Source: RHKX01 sp046330285
GTDB lineage: Bacteria; Actinomycetota; Thermoleophilia; Solirubrobacterales; 70-9
Assembly (NCBI GenBank): GCA_046330285.1
Contig: JAXLSX010000009.1
Coordinates: 57,663-121,662 of the forward strand
Direction of reading: 5' to 3'
Length of the DNA: 64,000 nt
Part shown: positions 50,188-58,434 of the stretch, piece by piece
Position numbering within the stretch: position 1 is the stretch's first letter
How the letters are laid out: every line of letters starts with the position of its first letter
Made by a program: the position numbers and the translations under genes
The notes under the pieces: generated by a model
Database searches by the model: none
The model's input: the letters and a program-made list of their open reading frames with translations, nothing else
What the model was told of the DNA's origin: nothing

Positions 50188-50643
50188 ATGGCCGAGCAGC
50201 CGACAGAGCAGAACGCACCGGCACCGCCCCCGCAGCCGCCCGCCGCACCGGATGAGAACCGCTCCGTCGGCGAGCTGATCTTCGACGTCTCCGAGCGGGT
50301 CACGATTCTCGTCCGCGAGGAGATCGAGCTAGCGAAGACAGAGGTCACCGAGAAGCTGGCGACCCTCGGCCGCGGGGCCGGGATCGGCGCAGCGGCCGGA
50401 GTGTTCGTCCTCGCCGCGCTGCTGATGCTGATGTTCGCCTTCGCCTGGCTCATCAACGACCTGCTCGGCGTCGAGTCGGCCGTCTGGGCCGGGTTTGCGA
50501 TCGAGGCGCTGCTGCTCGTCATCCTCGCGGCGATCGCCGGCCTCGTCGCCAAGAAGCTCTTCGGCGAGGTCGAGTCGCCGACTCCCGACATGGCGATCGA
50601 GGAGCTCAAGGAGACCAAGGAGACATTGGGGAAGACACCGTGA
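50188..50643 (+). CDS. Holin-like superfamily III membrane protein
   Basis: 151 residues. Pro-rich N-terminus, an amphipathic helix (VTILVREEIELAKTEVTEKL), then two membrane segments (AAAGVFVLAALLMLMFAFAW and AGFAIEALLLVILAAIAGLVA). This is the Phage_holin_3_6 (DUF1469)-type protein common in actinobacterial chromosomes and not evidence of a prophage. It likely sits in the membrane with the neighbouring DUF4235-like and DUF3618 proteins; function unknown. Confidence 0.85.
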   Translation: MAEQPTEQNAPAPPPQPPAAPDENRSVGELIFDVSERVTILVREEIELAKTEVTEKLATLGRGAGIGAAAGVFVLAALLMLMFAFAWLINDLLGVESAVWAGFAIEALLLVILAAIAGLVAKKLFGEVESPTPDMAIEELKETKETLGKTP

Positions 50644-50924
50644 CCGAGAGCGGCACCGGAAACATCGGATCCAACGGCCCCACCGCCGGCGCACCGCGCC
50701 CGGGCGCACCCGGCCGGACCTCGGCGGAGATCCGCCGCGACATCGACCTCCAGCAGGCTCAGCTCGCCGACTCGGTCGTCGCCCTGCGGACGAAGGTCAA
50801 CGAGCTCACCGACTGGCGCTCGCAGATCAGCGAGCACCGCGAGCAGCTGATCCGAGGCGCCGCGGTGGCGGGCTTCGTCGTCGGGACGGTGGTGGCGTTC
50901 CGCGCGTTCCGCCGTAGGCGCTAG
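50640..50924 (+). CDS. DUF3618 protein
   Basis: 94 residues. The DUF3618 signature is TSAEIRRDIDLQQAQLADSV followed by ALRTKVNELTDWRSQ, then one C-terminal membrane segment (GAAVAGFVVGTVVAF) and a basic end FRAFRRRR. It overlaps the holin-like gene by four bases. Envelope function unknown; the trio is conserved as a unit. Its stop shares a CTAG with the convergent DegV gene. Confidence 0.83.
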   Translation: MTESGTGNIGSNGPTAGAPRPGAPGRTSAEIRRDIDLQQAQLADSVVALRTKVNELTDWRSQISEHREQLIRGAAVAGFVVGTVVAFRAFRRRR

Positions 50925-51796
50925 CGCAGGAACTCGCTCGGGAGGCCGCCGACGCCCAGGAGGCCGGGGCCCGTGTGGGCTCCGATCACGGGGCCGATCT
51001 CGGAGACGAAGACCGGGTCGGAGTCCATGACTTCGCGGCAGCGCTCGACGAGACGCTGGGCGTTCTCGGGGTCCTGAATGTGCTGGACGACCCAGGCGTC
51101 GCGGCCGGAGTCGTGCAGCTCCTGCGCGTACTGGACCAACCGCTCGAAGACCCGGCGGCGGGTCCGGACCCGCTCGATCGGCGTGATCTCGTCCTCGAGG
51201 GTGAGGATCGGCTTGATCTGGAGGGCCGAGCCCATCCAGGCGCGGGCGGCGCCGATCCGGCCGCCCTTTCGGAGGTACTCGAGCGTGTCGATCGCGAACC
51301 ACATCTTGAGCCGCTCGCGGGCTTCGCCGACGCGCGCGACGACGGCCTCCGCCGAGGCGCCGCCGGCGGCCGCGGCTTCGGCGGCGAGGACCATCATCCC
51401 CATGCCGCCGCAGGCGGTTCGGCTGTCTATCACGTGGATCCGCTCGCCGCCGCGGCCCTCGTCGATCAGGCGCTGACGCGACTGCAGGGCCGACTCGTAT
51501 GTCCCGGAGATCCCGGCGGCCAGGTGGATCGAGACGATCGACTTGCCGGCGTCGAGCAACGGCCCGTAGACCTCGATGAAGTCGCCGATCGACGGCTGGG
51601 AGGTCGTCGCGCCCTCGTCGCTGGCCCGGAGCCGCTCGAAGAAGGATGCGTAGTCGCCGATCTCGCGTTCGCGGCGCTGGTCCCCGCCGACGGAGACGTA
51701 GAGGCTGACGATCTCCGCGCCGCGCTCCTCGACCAGCGAGTCGGGAAGGTAGGACGTGGAGTCGCAAACGATCGCGATATCCCCTGTGCGACTCAC
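50921..51796 (-). CDS. DegV family fatty-acid-binding protein
   Basis: 291 residues. IAIVCDSTSYLPDSLVEERG at the N-terminus (SxxD ligand loop), TTSQPSIGDF, IHLAAGISGTYESALQS and DTLEYLRKGGRIGAARAWMG are DegV motifs. Such proteins bind a fatty acid and, as FakB, present it to a kinase; no FakA is seen here. The GTG at 51796 was chosen because TACAAC lies 8 bases upstream and the family begins there; a start at 51850 would add an unlike N-terminus. Confidence 0.88.
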   Translation of the reverse strand: MSRTGDIAIVCDSTSYLPDSLVEERGAEIVSLYVSVGGDQRREREIGDYASFFERLRASDEGATTSQPSIGDFIEVYGPLLDAGKSIVSIHLAAGISGTYESALQSRQRLIDEGRGGERIHVIDSRTACGGMGMMVLAAEAAAAGGASAEAVVARVGEARERLKMWFAIDTLEYLRKGGRIGAARAWMGSALQIKPILTLEDEITPIERVRTRRRVFERLVQYAQELHDSGRDAWVVQHIQDPENAQRLVERCREVMDSDPVFVSEIGPVIGAHTGPGLLGVGGLPSEFLR

Positions 51797-51804
51797 CGCC
51801 GTCC

Positions 51805-51810
51805 GTTGTA
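51805..51810 (-). promoter_or_regulatory. -10 box of degV-like gene (leaderless)
   Basis: On the minus strand TACAAC ends 8 bases before the GTG start at 51796. Confidence 0.45.
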
Positions 51811-51844
51811 TCACTCCACCCCGGGGCGCCGATGCCCGCCTCAC

Positions 51845-51850
51845 TACCAT
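51845..51850 (+). promoter_or_regulatory. -10 box of the epimerase gene (leaderless)
   Basis: TACCAT ends 8 bases before the ATG at 51859; it stands back-to-back with the divergent degV box. Confidence 0.4.
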
Positions 51851-51858
51851 CCGGACCG

Positions 51859-52920
51859 ATGTCCACCACCCTGGTGACCGGCGCCACCGGACTGCTCGGC
51901 TCGCACCTCGTGCGGGCGCTCGCCGACAGCGGCGACGAGCTCCGGCTCCTGATCCGCCGCGAGTCGGACACCTCCGCGCTCGAGGGGATCGATTACGACC
52001 GGGTCACCGGCGACATCACCGACCGCCGTGCCGTTCGCCGGGCGGTGGACGGGGTCGACCGCGTCTTCCACCTCGCGGCCAAGAGCTCGATGGAGACGAT
52101 GGACGCCGACCGGACCTTCGCCGTCAACGTCGGCGGCACGCGCCTGATCGCCGACGAGGCGCTCGCGGCCGGGGTTCGGCGGTTCGTCCACACGTCGTCG
52201 GTCGCGGCGATCGGGCCCGCCGCTCCGGGGGGCCGCACCGATGAGAATCAGGCCTTCACGATCGGCCACCTCGGCATCGCCTACGCGAACTCCAAGCACG
52301 AGGCCGAGGGCGAGGTCCTCCGCGCCGCCGCGCACGGGCTCGACGCCGTGATCGTCAACCCGACCTTCACGCTCGGGCCGTCGATCGGCAACGTCACCTC
52401 GATGTCGATCGAGGTGGTGCGCCGGTTCCTGCAACGGCGGATCCCGGCCTACGTCAACGGCGGGCTCAACGTCGTCGACGTCCGCGACGTCGCCGCCGGT
52501 GAGCTGCTCGCCGCCGAGAAGGGCCGGACCGGCGAGCGCTACATCCTCGGCGGCCGCAACTTCACGATGCAGCGCCTGCTCGCCGACCTCTCGCGGATCA
52601 GCGGGGTGCCGGTGCCGGCGCTGCGGCTGCCGCCGCAGCTCGCGATCGGCGGCGCCCAGCTGTCGGAGCGGCTCGGGCTCGGCCTCGGGATCAGCGTCGA
52701 GCAGACCCGCAGCGCGGCGCTCTGGTGGACCTACTCGTCGGCGAAGGCGAAGCGGGAGCTCGGGTTCGCCCACCGGCCGCACGAGGAGACGCTGGAGGCG
52801 ACGCTCGAGATGACCAAGGCGCAGCTCGGCGATCGCGTTGGCGCCGACCCCGGCCCGGCCGGAGCGATGCTCGATCTCGCCGGGCGCGCCGGCAGGATCG
52901 CCTCCCGGCTGGTGCCGTGA
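51859..52920 (+). CDS. NAD-dependent epimerase/dehydratase (dihydroflavonol-reductase-like)
   Basis: 353 residues, extended SDR. LVTGATGLLGSHLVRALADS cofactor loop, GDITDRRAVRRAVDGVDRVFH, VNVGGTRLIADEALAAGVR, and catalytic Tyr-Lys in YANSKHEAEGEVL. The NPTFTLGPSIGNVTS and AYVNGGLNVVDVRDVAAGEL segments match the dihydroflavonol 4-reductase / hopanoid-associated sugar epimerase (HpnA) group. Sterol or glycolipid processing is plausible; exact substrate unknown. Confidence 0.83.
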   Translation: MSTTLVTGATGLLGSHLVRALADSGDELRLLIRRESDTSALEGIDYDRVTGDITDRRAVRRAVDGVDRVFHLAAKSSMETMDADRTFAVNVGGTRLIADEALAAGVRRFVHTSSVAAIGPAAPGGRTDENQAFTIGHLGIAYANSKHEAEGEVLRAAAHGLDAVIVNPTFTLGPSIGNVTSMSIEVVRRFLQRRIPAYVNGGLNVVDVRDVAAGELLAAEKGRTGERYILGGRNFTMQRLLADLSRISGVPVPALRLPPQLAIGGAQLSERLGLGLGISVEQTRSAALWWTYSSAKAKRELGFAHRPHEETLEATLEMTKAQLGDRVGADPGPAGAMLDLAGRAGRIASRLVP

Positions 52921-53222
52921 CGGAGGCGGGGGGATCCGATCGGCCGGAGGTTGTCCTCTACCGCTGCCCGACCCCGACGAACCTCCTCTGCCCGTGCGGG
53001 GCCGTGGCGCGGCGGCTCCGCAGCCTCGGCGTCGAGCACCGGACCGAGCGGGTGCCCTACCGGCGCCGCAACCGGCCGGAGGTCGAGGCGCTCACGGGGC
53101 AGCGCCGGGTGCCGCTGCTGATCGACGGCGACGAGGTCGTCTACGACTCGAAGCGGATCCGGGAGTACTTGGACTGGCGCCACGGGGCCGGCGAAGAGGG
53201 GCCGGCGGCCGAGCCCGGTTGA
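52917..53222 (+). CDS. Glutaredoxin/GST-N-like thioredoxin-fold protein
   Basis: 101 residues. Thioredoxin-fold start VVLYRCPTPTNLLCPCGAVA (Cys residues spaced C-8-C-P-C instead of the usual CPYC), VEHRTERVPYRRRNRPEVEAL and the cis-Pro region RRVPLLIDGDEVVYDSKRI followed by REYLD. Like many actinobacterial Grx/GST-N proteins it probably reduces or binds disulfides. The unusual Cys pattern makes classical glutaredoxin activity uncertain. GTG start overlaps the epimerase stop. Confidence 0.75.
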   Translation: MTEAGGSDRPEVVLYRCPTPTNLLCPCGAVARRLRSLGVEHRTERVPYRRRNRPEVEALTGQRRVPLLIDGDEVVYDSKRIREYLDWRHGAGEEGPAAEPG

Positions 53223-53246
53223 CGACCCTCGGGCCTGCTATACAAT
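53219..53246 (+). promoter_or_regulatory. Near-consensus sigma-70 promoter of iscA-like gene
   Basis: TTGACG (53219-53224), a 16-base spacer and TACAAT (53241-53246), 8 bases before the ATG at 53255. It is the best -35/-10 pair I see in the window, and the -35 includes the TGA stop of the upstream gene. The mRNA would be nearly leaderless. Confidence 0.65.
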
Positions 53247-53254
53247 CTGAAGCG

Positions 53255-53629
53255 ATGGATACCCCGGAATCAGCGATCAAGATCACCGACGTCGCCGCGG
53301 GCAAGCTCCAGGAGCTGCTCGCCTCGCAGGACGAGGCCGATCAGGCGCTTCGCGTCGCCGTTCGCGGCGGCGGGTGTTCGGGCTTCCAGTACGCGCTCGC
53401 GCTCGACAAGCGCAAGGACGACGACCACGTGTTCGAGCACAACGGGGTCGCGGTGGTCGTCGACAAGGTTTCGATGCAGTTCGTGTTCGGCTCCGAGGTG
53501 GACTACGTGGAGGGCCTGCAGGGCGCCGGGTTCGCGGTCAACAACCCGAACGTCGTCGCGGCCTGCGGCTGCGGTTCCTCCTTCCAGGTCCGCGAGGACG
53601 CCGACGAGCACGCTCCCGCAACCGCCTAG
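53255..53629 (+). CDS. Iron-sulfur cluster insertion protein (IscA/ErpA family)
   Basis: 124 residues. A-type carrier: VAVRGGGCSGFQYALALDK with the first Cys, and CGCGSSF with the other two, the trio that binds a [2Fe-2S] or [4Fe-4S] cluster. FEHNGVAVVVDKVSMQFV, YVEGLQGAGFAVNNPN are typical. It delivers clusters to apoproteins such as BioB or radical enzymes. The gene has the strongest promoter in the window and is followed by a CGFS glutaredoxin, which passes clusters to or from such carriers. Confidence 0.93.
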   Translation: MDTPESAIKITDVAAGKLQELLASQDEADQALRVAVRGGGCSGFQYALALDKRKDDDHVFEHNGVAVVVDKVSMQFVFGSEVDYVEGLQGAGFAVNNPNVVAACGCGSSFQVREDADEHAPATA

Positions 53630-53647
53630 CCCCTCTCCGAGGGGGCT
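53628..53647 (+). terminator. Possible terminator/attenuator after iscA
   Basis: AGCCCC and GGGGCT form a 6-bp stem around a 7-8 base loop directly at the stop codon. It precedes the glutaredoxin gene by 32 bases, so it may only partly reduce read-through. Confidence 0.35.
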
Positions 53648-53679
53648 GGGCATCAGCTTCAACCAGGAAGGGACGACAG

Positions 53680-54087
53680 ATGGCCGCCAACCCGGAGCTT
53701 CGCGCGCAACTCGAGGGCGCGATCAGCGACAACAAGGTGCTCCTGCTGATGAAGGGCACCCCGGAGGCGCCGCGCTGCGGGTTCTCGATGCGCGCCGTGG
53801 GCATCCTCGAGCAGATGGGGACCGAGTACGGAGCGATCGACGTCCTCCCGGTCCTCGGGCCGCTGCGCGAGGTGACCGCGGAGCTCTCCGACTGGCAGAC
53901 GTTCCCGCAGCTCTACGTCGACGGGGAGCTCCTCGGCGGCGCCGACCTGATGGAGGAGATGCTCGACTCCGGCGAGCTCGCCGAGGCGCTGGGCGTCCCG
54001 CAGCCGGACACGAGCGCCGAGCCGGACGAGACCCCGGCCGAAGATGGGCAGCCCTACCAGAGCCCGCCCATGCAGATCGAGACCTGA
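53680..54087 (+). CDS. Monothiol glutaredoxin, CGFS type
   Basis: 135 residues. LLLMKGTPEAPRCGFSMRAV carries the single-Cys CGFS site. The glutathione-binding TFPQLYVDGELLGGADLM follows with cis-Pro, and ELAEALG ends the fold. It binds a glutathione-coordinated [2Fe-2S] cluster and works with BolA proteins, one of which is encoded at 56788 in this window. The C-terminal 30 residues are an acidic, unstructured extension. It lies 50 bases after the IscA gene. Confidence 0.93.
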   Translation: MAANPELRAQLEGAISDNKVLLLMKGTPEAPRCGFSMRAVGILEQMGTEYGAIDVLPVLGPLREVTAELSDWQTFPQLYVDGELLGGADLMEEMLDSGELAEALGVPQPDTSAEPDETPAEDGQPYQSPPMQIET

Positions 54088-54093
54088 GGTCTC

Positions 54094-56754
54094 CTAGGCG
54101 GGGGCCTCGGCTGCCGTGAGGACGGGGGAGGGGCGGCCGAACAGGTAGCCCTGGGCGCAGGTGACGCCGATCTCTCGCAGCGGCTCGACGAGCGCCGGGT
54201 TGTCGACGCCCTCGGCCACCGTGCGCATGTTGAGTCCGGCGGCGATGTCGACGAGCGATTCCACGATCTTGCGGTCGGCCGCCGATTCGAGGACGCCGTG
54301 GACGAACTGCATGTCGATCTTGAGCTCCGTGAACGGCAGATGGCGGAGGTAGGTCAGCGAGCCGAACCCGGTGCCGACGTCGTCGAGCGAGAGGCCGCAG
54401 CCGAGCGCCTCGACCCGGTCGGTGAAGTCGCGCAGCGACTCGATCGCCGGGGTGGCGGCCGTCTCGGTGATCTCGAAGGTGAGCAGCGACGGGTCGGCGC
54501 CGGTCTCGGCGAGCGACGACGCGACCATCTCGGTCAGCGTCCGGTCGGTGATCGTCGCCGCCGAGATGTTGGCGCTGACGTGGCGGCCTTCCGTAATCAG
54601 CTCGAGCGCCCGCCCGACGACCCAGCGGTCGAGGTTGCGGGCGAGGCCGAAGCGCTCGGCGGTCGGGACGAACTCGCCGGCGGCGATCGGGCGGCCGCTG
54701 ATCGGGTCGAGCATCCGGACGAGCAGCTCCTCGGCGCAGGCCAGGCCCGACGCCATGTCGATGATCGGCTGCGAGTAGAGGACGAGCGATTCCTCCTCGA
54801 TCGCCTGGCGGACGTGGCCGACCCACTCGAGCCGGCTGCGGTCCTCGCCGGTGAAGATCACCGCGCGATCGCGTCCGGCCTCCTTCGCCTGGTGGACGGC
54901 GATGTCGGCGGCCGTGATCAGGTCGGTCGCGCTGACGCCCATGCCGCGCTCGACGAGCGCGACCCCGGCGCTGCCGGTCAGGTCGGCGGCACCGGTACGG
55001 GAGCGGATGACGGCGAGCAGGCTGCCGGCGCGCTCGAGCGCCTGCGCCTCGCCGACGCCGGGGATCAACATCCCGAACTCGTCGCTGTCGAGGCGCGAGA
55101 GCAGCTGGCCGCCGCCCATCTCGTCCGAGAGCATCTTCGCGATGTCGGCGACGACGCGGTCACCGGTGCTGCGCCCGAGCGTGTCGTTGACCCGCTTGAG
55201 GTGGTCGAGGTCGATGATGACCATGGCCCCGCGCTCGCCCGGCAGCCCGTGGGAGCCGAGCACCCGGTTGACGGCGGACTCGAAGCTGCGACGGTTCATC
55301 AGGCCCGTGAGCTCGTCGTGCTCGGCGAGGTAGCGGAGCCGGTCCTCGGCGGCCTTCTGCTCGCTGATGTCGGTGATCAGGCCCTCGACGACCATGACGC
55401 CGTCCGCGTTGACCGTGCCGACCGACGCGCGGTCGCGGACCCAGATCATCTCTCCGTCGCGCTTGCGGATCCGGTAGGCGATGTCGAGCGCGGTGCCCTC
55501 GGCGCCGGCCCGGTCCTCAGCCTCCAGGACCCAGGGGAGGTCGTCGGGGTGCAGAGCCCGCTCCCAGAGGTCGGGGTCGGCCATGAACTCGTCGGCAGTC
55601 CAGCCGGTGATCTCCTCGACCTGGGGCGAGATGAAGTACCACTCGCCGCTCGAGCCGAGCCCGGCGCGGTAGGTGATCGAGGGCAGGCGTTCGATCAGCG
55701 TGCGGATCTGGCGCTCGGCCTCGGCCAGCGACTCGATCGCGATGGTGCGCTCGATCGCGGCACCGAGCGTCTGGGCAAGCGAGACGAACAGGCTGATGTC
55801 GCTGAGCTCGAAGCGGCGGACGGTCTCGGAGGCGGCGATCAGCGAGCCGAATCCGCCGGAGCTGCCGGGGATCCGGATCGAGATCGAGCTCTGGGTCGGT
55901 GCCGCCTCCTCGGGGGCGACGGCGTTGAAGCGACCTTCGCGACGGAAGTCCTCGACGACGATCGCCCCCTGGCCGCGGAGCAGCGTGTAGCCGGGCTGGG
56001 CGGAGGTGGCGAGCGGGAGGACCGTTCCGGTGGAATCGGGGGGCCAGCCGGAGCTCGCCCGCAGCGTCATCGTGTCGTCGCCGTCGTCGCGGCGCCAGAC
56101 CTCGCAGCGGTCGACGCCGAGTTCGTCGACGACCAGGGCGACCGCGCGCTGGAGCAGGTGGTCCATGTCCATCCCCTCGAGCGCGACCTGCCCGAGGTCG
56201 AGAGCGGCCGAGCGCCGGCGGGCGTCGGCGTGGAGCTCGCGCTCGCGCTCGCTGCGCTCGCTGGCGTCGTCGAGGTAGACGGCGAGCCACCGCGAGCCGT
56301 CGAGCTCGATCGGCTTGGTGGCGATGTCGACCGGGATCTCGCGGCCGTCGGCCCGGCGGGCGCCGAGCTCGAGCCGGCGCTGGCCGAGTCCCTCGCCGGG
56401 CTCCTCGACCTCCCGCAGCAGCACGGCGCGGACGGAGGTCTGGAGGTGGTCGGGGAAGATCAGGCCGGCGAGCTCCTGGCCGAGCGCCCGCGAGCGCTCG
56501 AGGCCGAACTGCGTCTCGGCGGCCTCGTTCCAGTAGACGATCCGGCCGGTCCCATCGATGATCGCGACGCCGTCGGGGGAGCCTTCGAGCAGCGTCACCG
56601 CGGCGTCGCCGAGCAGCTTCGCGGCCTCGCCCTGGCTCGCCCCGGAGGAGCGGACGTCGGCGAGCCGGAGAAACCGATCTCCTCGCCGTACACGCTGCTC
56701 TTCGGAAGCCATCCGCCTCAACTCCATGGTCGCGACCGGCGCCCGTGCGGGCAC
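54094..56754 (-). CDS. PAS-GAF-PAS-GGDEF-EAL c-di-GMP signalling protein
   Basis: 886 residues, no membrane segment. PAS (about 45-165; GTGRIVYWNEAAETQFGLER), GAF (about 180-330), a second PAS (about 350-470; SPQVEEITGWTADEFMADPD with a PAC-like RKRDGEMIWVRDRA), GGDEF (about 480-640) and EAL (about 650-880). The GGDEF site is changed to LDSDEF, so cyclase activity is unlikely. The EAL part reads AEELLVRM with EITETA, LDDVGTGFGSL, ELKIDM, AEGV and AQGYLFGRP, keeping most catalytic residues. A sensory c-di-GMP phosphodiesterase is likely. Confidence 0.9.
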   Translation of the reverse strand: MPARAPVATMELRRMASEEQRVRRGDRFLRLADVRSSGASQGEAAKLLGDAAVTLLEGSPDGVAIIDGTGRIVYWNEAAETQFGLERSRALGQELAGLIFPDHLQTSVRAVLLREVEEPGEGLGQRRLELGARRADGREIPVDIATKPIELDGSRWLAVYLDDASERSERERELHADARRRSAALDLGQVALEGMDMDHLLQRAVALVVDELGVDRCEVWRRDDGDDTMTLRASSGWPPDSTGTVLPLATSAQPGYTLLRGQGAIVVEDFRREGRFNAVAPEEAAPTQSSISIRIPGSSGGFGSLIAASETVRRFELSDISLFVSLAQTLGAAIERTIAIESLAEAERQIRTLIERLPSITYRAGLGSSGEWYFISPQVEEITGWTADEFMADPDLWERALHPDDLPWVLEAEDRAGAEGTALDIAYRIRKRDGEMIWVRDRASVGTVNADGVMVVEGLITDISEQKAAEDRLRYLAEHDELTGLMNRRSFESAVNRVLGSHGLPGERGAMVIIDLDHLKRVNDTLGRSTGDRVVADIAKMLSDEMGGGQLLSRLDSDEFGMLIPGVGEAQALERAGSLLAVIRSRTGAADLTGSAGVALVERGMGVSATDLITAADIAVHQAKEAGRDRAVIFTGEDRSRLEWVGHVRQAIEEESLVLYSQPIIDMASGLACAEELLVRMLDPISGRPIAAGEFVPTAERFGLARNLDRWVVGRALELITEGRHVSANISAATITDRTLTEMVASSLAETGADPSLLTFEITETAATPAIESLRDFTDRVEALGCGLSLDDVGTGFGSLTYLRHLPFTELKIDMQFVHGVLESAADRKIVESLVDIAAGLNMRTVAEGVDNPALVEPLREIGVTCAQGYLFGRPSPVLTAAEAPA

Positions 56755-56787
56755 CCACGTCGCTATCGACAGAAGGGTGGTTTTCCC

Positions 56788-57024
56788 TTAGTCGGTGGGC
56801 GGCTTCGTGCTGATCGAGAGCGCGTGGATCGTGCCGTCGTCCATCCGCTCCTTGACGGCCGCCCGGACCATCCGGTGCTGGTCGATCCGCGAGCGGCCCT
56901 CGAACTGCGACGCGACGACGATCGCGCGCAGGTGATCGCCACCGCCTTCGTCGACGACGCTGACCTCGGCGCCGGGCAACGCCGCGGCGATCATCTGTTC
57001 CAGTTCGACGAGATCAGCCGCCAT
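56788..57024 (-). CDS. BolA family protein
   Basis: 78 residues covering the whole BolA fold: VELEQMIAAALPGAEVSVVDEG, GDHLRAIVVASQFEGRSRID with the class-typical conserved His (DQHRMVRAAV) and MDDGTIHALSISTKPP. BolA binds [2Fe-2S] clusters together with CGFS glutaredoxins (present at 53680). It overlaps the FprA gene by 11 bases, so iron-sulfur transfer and electron supply are coupled here. Confidence 0.9.
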   Translation of the reverse strand: MAADLVELEQMIAAALPGAEVSVVDEGGGDHLRAIVVASQFEGRSRIDQHRMVRAAVKERMDDGTIHALSISTKPPTD

Positions 57025-58420
57025 CGCGCACCCTCCTTGCAGCCTCGAGCATCTCCTCGAAGGCGGTCAGCTTGATCCGCGGCCGGCCGGCTCCGGCTCC
57101 GCGCTCCTGCTCGAGCGCGTCGATCGCCTGCCAGCCGTCGAACTCGACGTAGTCGATGCCGCGCTCGTCGAGCAGGTTCGGAAGCGAGTCGTCGGTGACC
57201 CCCTCGCGCGCCGTCAGCGAGCCCGCCGCGGCGTCGGCGAGGAGCGTCTCGATGGTCTCCTGGGCGTCCTTCTTGTTGGTCCCGATGACGCCGCTCGGGC
57301 CGCGCTTGATCCAGCCGACGACGTAGTGGCCCGGGTGGGGTTCGCCGTCGGCGCCGACGACACGCCCTCGATCGTTCGGGATGACGCCGGACTGGGGGTC
57401 GTAGGGGACGCCGTCGATCTCGGTGCCGAGGTAGCCGATCGAGCGCAGGACCAGGCCGCACTCGATCGTCTCGGTCTCCTCGGTCGTCCGGGCGCGGACC
57501 GCTCCGCCCTCGTCGAGGTGCAGCTCGTTGACGCCGACGACGATCCGCTCGACCCTGCCGTCGCCCTGGATCTCGAGCGGTGTCCGCAGGAAGCGAAGCT
57601 CGACCCGCTTCGGCTTGCCGGCGGGCTCCCGGGACGAGAACTCGGTGAAGGACTCGAGGTTCTTGCGGTTGGTGCCGTCGGCCGCGTCGGAATCGAGGAA
57701 GGCGGCGGTGGCCTCGTCGGGCTCGACCGCTGCCGGGTCGACGATGACGTCGGCGTCGGTCAGCTCACCGAGCTCGCGCACCTCCGGATTCGTGAACGCC
57801 GCCTGGGCCGGGCCACGGCGGCCGAGCACGACGACCTCCTCGACCGATGAGTCAGCCAGAGCTTCGATCGCGAAGTGCGCAGTGTCGGTGGTCTCGAGCT
57901 CCTCGCGGGGGAGGACGAGCATCCGGGCGACGTCGGCGGCGACGTTGCCGTTCCCGACCACGACAACGCGCTTGCAGTCGAGGTCGAACTCGCGCCCGGA
58001 GTAGTCCGGGTGGCCGTTGTACCAAGCGACGAACTCGGTGGCCGCGAAGGAGCCGGGGAGCTCCTCGCCGGGGATCCCGAGCTTGCGATCGGCGCCCGCG
58101 CCGTAGGCCCAGACGACGGCGTCGTAGAGGCCGGCGAGCTCGTCGGCGGTGATGTCACGGCCGACCGTGACGTGGCCGAAGAACCGGTAGGCCTCGTGCC
58201 CGGCGGTCTTCTCGTAGCGCTTGATGACGTTCTTGATCTTCGGATGATCGGGAGCGACGCCGAAGCGGACGAGGCCGAAGGGCGTCGGCAGGCGGTCGAT
58301 CATGTCGACCTCGAAGTCGATCTCGGGGTGAGCGAACAGGGCTTCGGCGGCGTAGAAGCCGGCCGGCCCGGAGCCGACGATGGCGACCCGCAGGGGCCTC
58401 GATCCGTCTTGCTCGCTCAT
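57014..58420 (-). CDS. fprA: Ferredoxin-NADP+ reductase, adrenodoxin-reductase type
   Basis: 468 residues from the ATG at 58420. FAD site VAIVGSGPAGFYAAEAL, DRLPTPFGLVRFGVAPDHP and the NADP site VVVGNGNVAADVARML with VLGRRGPAQAAFT; GHYVVGWIKRGPSGVIGTNKKDA near the end. It passes electrons from NADPH to ferredoxins, serving P450s and iron-sulfur assembly. The frame reaches further upstream but that part is non-coding. It sits between BolA (overlap 11 bases) and HemQ (15 bases). Confidence 0.94.
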   Translation of the reverse strand: MSEQDGSRPLRVAIVGSGPAGFYAAEALFAHPEIDFEVDMIDRLPTPFGLVRFGVAPDHPKIKNVIKRYEKTAGHEAYRFFGHVTVGRDITADELAGLYDAVVWAYGAGADRKLGIPGEELPGSFAATEFVAWYNGHPDYSGREFDLDCKRVVVVGNGNVAADVARMLVLPREELETTDTAHFAIEALADSSVEEVVVLGRRGPAQAAFTNPEVRELGELTDADVIVDPAAVEPDEATAAFLDSDAADGTNRKNLESFTEFSSREPAGKPKRVELRFLRTPLEIQGDGRVERIVVGVNELHLDEGGAVRARTTEETETIECGLVLRSIGYLGTEIDGVPYDPQSGVIPNDRGRVVGADGEPHPGHYVVGWIKRGPSGVIGTNKKDAQETIETLLADAAAGSLTAREGVTDDSLPNLLDERGIDYVEFDGWQAIDALEQERGAGAGRPRIKLTAFEEMLEAARRVRDGG

Positions 58421-58434
58421 CGGTGCGACAGGTT

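Noticed and set aside
50188..50643. Prophage remnant suggested by the holin-like gene
   Set aside because: No other phage gene is near, and this holin-like family with DUF3618 and DUF4235-like partners is a normal actinobacterial chromosomal trio.
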